Origin: Pseudomonadota bacterium
GTDB taxonomy: Bacteria > Myxococcota_A > UBA796 > GCA-2862545
Reading direction: 5' to 3'
Length of the DNA stretch: 64,000 nt
NCBI GenBank assembly: GCA_005776945.1
Contig: SXOB01000088.1
Coordinates: forward strand, 1 to 64,000
Part shown: positions 60,254 through 64,000 of the stretch, one piece after another
Numbering within the stretch: position 1 is the first letter of the stretch
How the letters are laid out: each line of letters begins with the position of its first letter
The notes under the pieces: generated by a model
Told to the model about the DNA's origin: nothing
The model's database searches: none
What the model saw: the letters and a program-made list of their open reading frames with translations, nothing else
Made by a program: the position numbers and the translations under genes

Positions 60254-61978
60254 ATGAACACGAGCCGACGACGCTTCAAGATTTTGAGCGAGATCGCCGA
60301 GGGCGGCTTCGGCAAGGTGTACCTCGCCGAGCAGATGAGCCAGGACGGCTTCTCGCGCGTCGTCGCCGTCAAGCTCCTTCACGCCAAATGGTCAAGCCAC
60401 GACGAGATCGTCAAACGCACGCGTGACGAAGCGCGCCTGCTCGGACGCATCCGCCATCAGCACATCGTGCGCGTCGAGGACCTCACGACCATCGACGGCA
60501 AGTGCGCGCTCGTGATGGAGTACCTCGAAGGGGTGGACCTCAAGGGGCTCGCCACCTTTCTCAAAGGGCAGGGCCGACGCCTCCCCCGGGCGGTGCTGTT
60601 CGAATCGGCGAGTGCCGTCGCGAGCGCGTTGGACGCGGCCTTCAACGGAACCCCGCTGCAGGGCGGTGCCCCGCTCAAGGTCATCCACCGCGACATCAAA
60701 CCATCGAACATCTTTCTCACGGTCCAAGGGGGCGTGAAGGTGCTCGATTTCGGGACAGCCCGGGCCAATTTCGCCGAGCGCGAAGCGAAGACCCAGGCGC
60801 TGGCCTTTGGTTCTCAGGGGTACATGGCCCCCGAACGGATGTTGGGGGAAGAAGACACGCCGGCCGCTGACGTGTTCAGCCTTGGCGTCACGCTGTCCGA
60901 ACTCATTCTCGGCGAGTCGTTCGGGCGCATCCCGCCGCGTCCAAACAAGCTCGCGAACAAGGTCGATGAGGTGCTCGACGCGCTCGAACTCGATGGCCCG
61001 CCTGGCTGGGCCGATCGGGTTCGTGCGCTGCTGCGCTCTATGCTCGCGTTTGATCCGGTCGAGCGCCCGACGCCCGCAAAATTGGTCGACGCGTTCGACG
61101 CGCTGGCGACCGAAGCGACCGACGAGCCCTTGAAGCGCTTTTGCCGCACCGCGGTGGCGGAGGCCAAGGCCGCCCAGCCCAAGCCGGAGACTGACGATCC
61201 GCTGATCAGCCGTCTCGTCGAAGAGGATCCGTCTTCGAGTTTCTCGGCCCACACCGGGCCCGTGTCTCGTGCGAGCGGGGTCACGCCGACGAGTGAACTG
61301 CCGGTGACGACGCCGACGCCGAGCGTCGACAGCAGCGGCGCCTTCCCCGAGCACCCCGAGCCGACCTGGGACGAGGCCAACGCCACCCAACCCGGCGGGG
61401 CGCCGCTCGTTGCGAGTGCGCGCTCGGGCCCATCCGAACCGATCACAGCGTCGCGCCCCATTCCGCCTCCTGCGTTGACAGACCTCGCGATCGACGACCG
61501 CGCCGATGGCGGCGTGCGCGAGGGGCACAGTTGGGTGTGGTTAGGCGGCATCGCCGTCGGCGTCGTGTTTGTCATCCTACTTGGCATCGGCGTCGTTGGC
61601 GCCTTTCTCGTGAGCCAAGAGGTGGCCGAATCCCCGCCCGCAGCGTCGGGTGGCGCAGAGGCCCCGACGCCGAGCGGTGGTGCGATTCTGACGCCCGACA
61701 ACCGATCTGACGTCGCGACCACGCCGACGCTCCTTCGGTACTCCGACGCGGCGGGCGCAACGGTGGAGATCAAGAACGGTACCGGATTCTCGGCGCGGTG
61801 GGACGGTCGGGCGGATTTTGATCTCGGTCCGCTGGCGGAGGGACGCTACGGAACCGTCATCACCTTGCCCGGCGGGTCGAAGGTACGCGGCAAGTTCTTC
61901 TCTGTGGAAGCTGGCAAGCCCTCGTGCACGTTCGTGTTCGACGCGGGCACGCGGGAGTGGTCGGGAGGCTGCCCGTGA
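60254..61978 (+). CDS. Transmembrane Ser/Thr protein kinase
   Basis: A 574-residue kinase. Gly loop EIAEGGFGKVYLAEQ, Lys40 in VVAVKLLHAK, catalytic HRDIKPSN (His145-Asp147), DFGTARAN (165-167) and GSQGYMAPERML are all intact, so it should be active. A Ser/Thr/Pro-rich linker (about 310-425) leads to a membrane helix (WLGGIAVGVVFVILLGIGVV). The extracytoplasmic part has a small domain (FSARWDGRADFDLGPL) ending in a Cys pair. It may phosphorylate partners of the FHA-like proteins. Stop overlaps the next GTG. Confidence 0.93.
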   Translation: MNTSRRRFKILSEIAEGGFGKVYLAEQMSQDGFSRVVAVKLLHAKWSSHDEIVKRTRDEARLLGRIRHQHIVRVEDLTTIDGKCALVMEYLEGVDLKGLATFLKGQGRRLPRAVLFESASAVASALDAAFNGTPLQGGAPLKVIHRDIKPSNIFLTVQGGVKVLDFGTARANFAEREAKTQALAFGSQGYMAPERMLGEEDTPAADVFSLGVTLSELILGESFGRIPPRPNKLANKVDEVLDALELDGPPGWADRVRALLRSMLAFDPVERPTPAKLVDAFDALATEATDEPLKRFCRTAVAEAKAAQPKPETDDPLISRLVEEDPSSSFSAHTGPVSRASGVTPTSELPVTTPTPSVDSSGAFPEHPEPTWDEANATQPGGAPLVASARSGPSEPITASRPIPPPALTDLAIDDRADGGVREGHSWVWLGGIAVGVVFVILLGIGVVGAFLVSQEVAESPPAASGGAEAPTPSGGAILTPDNRSDVATTPTLLRYSDAAGATVEIKNGTGFSARWDGRADFDLGPLAEGRYGTVITLPGGSKVRGKFFSVEAGKPSCTFVFDAGTREWSGGCP

Positions 61979-62781
61979 CCCTGAACGTCACGCGGGAACA
62001 CGACGGCGCTCTGGTACTGCTCAGCTTTGACCACGGCCGCGCCAACGAGATGGGTCGCGCCGAATTGGCCGCGCTGGAACGGCTCGCCTCCGAGTTGGAG
62101 GCCGATCCAGCCGCGGTCGTCCTTGTGTCCACGAGCCGGCGCCTGACTTCGAAGGGTACTCCAGTCTTCGTGGCGGGCGCCAATGTCACCGAACGCGTCG
62201 GCTGGAGCGACGCCGACGTCAAGGCTCATGTCGCCTGGCAGAGGAGTGTGTTGGGCCGGATTCGCCATTTGCCCGTGTTCCACATCTGCGTGGTCGGCGG
62301 GATGGCGCTTGGCTGGGGAACGGAATGGTTGTTGACGGCCGATTGGCGTATCGCCGCGGACGAGGCCGTCTTCGGCCTCCCGGAGACGGGGCTTGGCATT
62401 TTGCCCGGCGCGGGAGGAACGGCCGAGTTGTGGGCGCACATTGGCGTTCCCATGGCCCTTCGCCTAGGCATGACCGGCGCGCGGGTCAGCCCCGACGAGG
62501 CGCTCAGCATCGGACTCGTCCAGGAGCGCGTAGCCGACATCGACGCAGGGCTGGAGCGGGCTTGGGCCATGGCGGCTCAGGTGGCCACCAGGTCGCCGTC
62601 GGCCAACGCGGCCTTCAAGCGCGCCCTCCTGGCGGCGGTGGGTCAGCCGCCCGCGGTTCGTCAACAGCTTGAGGCGGCGGCTTACGACCGATGTGTCGAC
62701 CTCGGTGAGGCTGCGATCGGTCGGGCCCGTTTCGGGCGCGAAGGTGGTCTCACCCCGTGGGGCCCCAAGCGGGTCAACTGA
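61975..62781 (+). CDS. Enoyl-CoA hydratase/isomerase family protein
   Basis: A 268-residue crotonase-fold protein. FVAGANVTERVGW and VVGGMALGWGTEWLLTADWR form the oxyanion hole. FGLPETGLGILPGAGGTAEL carries one conserved catalytic-region Glu; the first Glu of true hydratases is not obvious, so the reaction is uncertain. GTG 61975 overlaps the kinase stop, an unexpected coupling. Confidence 0.88.
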   Translation: MTLNVTREHDGALVLLSFDHGRANEMGRAELAALERLASELEADPAAVVLVSTSRRLTSKGTPVFVAGANVTERVGWSDADVKAHVAWQRSVLGRIRHLPVFHICVVGGMALGWGTEWLLTADWRIAADEAVFGLPETGLGILPGAGGTAELWAHIGVPMALRLGMTGARVSPDEALSIGLVQERVADIDAGLERAWAMAAQVATRSPSANAAFKRALLAAVGQPPAVRQQLEAAAYDRCVDLGEAAIGRARFGREGGLTPWGPKRVN

Positions 62782-62788
62782 GGCATCC

Positions 62789-64000
62789 ATGGCGGCCCAG
62801 CCCAAACAGCCCGAACGTGCCAGCGCCTCCGCGAAGCGGGCGACAGCTTGGCGGGCGCTGGAACGGGGTTTCGATATCGTAGTTGTCGGCGGCGGCATCA
62901 CCGGGGCTGGCGTCGCGCGCGAAGCGGCTCGGCGCGGTCTGAAGGTGGCCCTCTTCGAGAAGCTGGACCTTGCTTCGGGAACGTCGAGCCGTAGTTCCAA
63001 GCTCGTTCACGGCGGCCTCCGCTACCTGGAGCACTACGAGTTTGCGCTCGTCTTCGAAAGCGTCAGCGAGCGGCGCGTCCTCCAGTCCATCGCGCCGCAC
63101 CTCGTCCGCCCTTTGGGCTTCTTGTTTCCCGTTTGGGAGGGGGCCCGACGCGGCCTATGGACGATCCGCGCCGGGATGTGGCTCTACGAAGGGCTCAGCT
63201 TGTTCAGGTCGCCCAAGCGACCTCGCACCTTGTCGCAGGGGGACGTCGGACGAGAAGAACCTGCCTTGGACTCCGGGGGCCTCAAAGGGGCGTCGCTCTA
63301 TTGGGACTGCCACACCAACGATGCGAGGCTGACGCTTGAGACGGTCCAGGACGCGGCGCAACACGGCGCTGTCGTCCTCAACTGGGCCTCCGTGGATTCG
63401 GTGCGCCGGGATGCCACGGGACGCGTCTGCGGTGTCACGGTCACGGACGGGTTGGGAAAGGCAGGCACGGTGACTGTCGACGCCCGCGTCGTTGTCTCTT
63501 GTACCGGTCCGTGGACGGACGGGGCCCTGGCCCAGGGAGGAGCGCCCCGAGCGCCGTTGTTGCGGCCCACGAAGGGTGTGCACATCGTGCTCGCACCTGG
63601 CCGCCTCCGCCTGCGCCACGCCGTCGTCTGCGTTCATCCTCGGGACGGTCGGGTGCTGTTCGCCATTCCGTGGGGCGACGCCGCTTACGCCGGCACTACT
63701 GATACCTTCGTCGAAGGCGCGGATCCCGGTGCGGTGTTCGCGGACAGCGACGACGTCGACTACCTCCTCGAGGCACTGCACGACCACTTCCCGTCCGCGG
63801 CCCTGACCCGGGACGACGTGACGGCCACCTGGGCTGGGCTCCGGCCGTTGGTGGCACCCAACGAAACAGGTGTCGCCGCGTCGTCGATGAGCCGGGAACA
63901 CGTCGTTCGGGTCGAGTCGGACGGGCTCGTCGTCGTCGCGGGTGGCAAGCTGACCACGTACCGACGGATGGCCTCGGAGGTCGTCGACGCCGCGGTCTCG
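62789..64000 (+). CDS. glpD: Glycerol-3-phosphate dehydrogenase (3' truncated by window edge)
   Basis: 404 residues to the edge of the window. FDIVVVGGGITGAGVAREAA is the FAD-binding motif, TSSRSSKLVHGGLRYLEHYE the family signature, and YWDCHTNDARLTLETVQDAA and PTKGVHIVLAP are conserved. It oxidises glycerol-3-phosphate to DHAP and feeds electrons to quinone at the membrane. The N-terminal 28 residues are Ala/Lys rich and may be a membrane-associating extension. Because it has no stop in the window, it would be missed by complete-ORF listings. Confidence 0.93.
   Translation, partial: MAAQPKQPERASASAKRATAWRALERGFDIVVVGGGITGAGVAREAARRGLKVALFEKLDLASGTSSRSSKLVHGGLRYLEHYEFALVFESVSERRVLQSIAPHLVRPLGFLFPVWEGARRGLWTIRAGMWLYEGLSLFRSPKRPRTLSQGDVGREEPALDSGGLKGASLYWDCHTNDARLTLETVQDAAQHGAVVLNWASVDSVRRDATGRVCGVTVTDGLGKAGTVTVDARVVVSCTGPWTDGALAQGGAPRAPLLRPTKGVHIVLAPGRLRLRHAVVCVHPRDGRVLFAIPWGDAAYAGTTDTFVEGADPGAVFADSDDVDYLLEALHDHFPSAALTRDDVTATWAGLRPLVAPNETGVAASSMSREHVVRVESDGLVVVAGGKLTTYRRMASEVVDAAVS

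Noticed and set aside
1-64000. CRISPR array, tRNA or rRNA genes
   Set aside because: No direct-repeat/spacer pattern and no cloverleaf or rRNA-like sequence was noticed on either strand; a dedicated scan was not possible.

Overview
The window is a compact, very GC-rich bacterial chromosome segment. It has no rRNA, tRNA, CRISPR array or complete transposon that I can see. Genes are packed into operons with 1-4 bp stop/start overlaps, and GTG and TTG starts are common. Several secreted lipoproteins have Thr/Asp-rich linkers. There is a Ser/Thr kinase, several FHA-like membrane proteins and a contractile injection system. Together these suggest an uncultured, myxobacteria-like (Myxococcota or former deltaproteobacterial) lineage. 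That placement is inferred from gene style, not from a phylogenetic marker.

Layout. 0-2 kb: the 3' part of cobalamin-dependent methionine synthase and a small lipoprotein. The lipoprotein ends in a MITE-like repeat (about 1873-2103) that also occurs, shortened, after the sigma factor gene at 6232. 2-7.7 kb: lipase, PPC-domain lipoprotein, trpS, a sigma-70 factor, a membrane protein and a lipoprotein carrying a truncated-haemoglobin domain. 7.7-13.1 kb (minus strand): glycosyltransferase, mpl, class III aminotransferase, LuxE-like acyl-activating enzyme and LuxC-like acyl reductase; the last four are joined by 4-bp overlaps. 13.2-28.1 kb: a plus-strand housekeeping run (DsbD-N-like protein, hslO, miaA, accA, aroA, cmk, rpsA, lapA-like, rsmB, mutS, xerC/D, a lipoprotein, nadA, class II DAHP synthase). 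28.1-33.6 kb: secreted or membrane proteins of unknown role (RCC1-like, PilZ, MORN-like, a 656-aa lipoprotein), queE and an alpha-helical cytosolic protein.

33.6-61.98 kb is the accessory core. It starts with FHA-like membrane proteins and envelope proteins (33.6-39.1 kb), followed by an AAA+ ATPase on the minus strand. After hutF and an argE-like gene comes a 15-gene contractile injection system operon (43.4-57.8 kb). In order it encodes a 39-aa peptide, a Pvc16-like protein, sheath, tube, an assembly-chaperone-like protein, a DUF6760-like peptide, a second sheath-like protein, a second tube-like protein, a 633-aa disordered protein, a LysM-type tube-initiator-like protein, a hub, gp25, baseplate J, tail protein I, a C-terminal accessory protein and a membrane protein with a ubiquitin-like fold. 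An MFS/DUF5690 transporter follows convergently. Then come an FHA-like/lytic transglycosylase membrane protein and a transmembrane Ser/Thr kinase. I see no PAAR protein, gp5-like spike, coiled-coil tape measure or recognisable toxin in the window.

62-64 kb: an enoyl-CoA hydratase-like gene and the 5' part of glycerol-3-phosphate dehydrogenase, cut by the window edge.

The most interesting items are the injection system with its possible kinase/FHA/transglycosylase entourage, the LuxE-LuxC-aminotransferase cassette, the lipoprotein globin, and the repeat that supplies stop codons.
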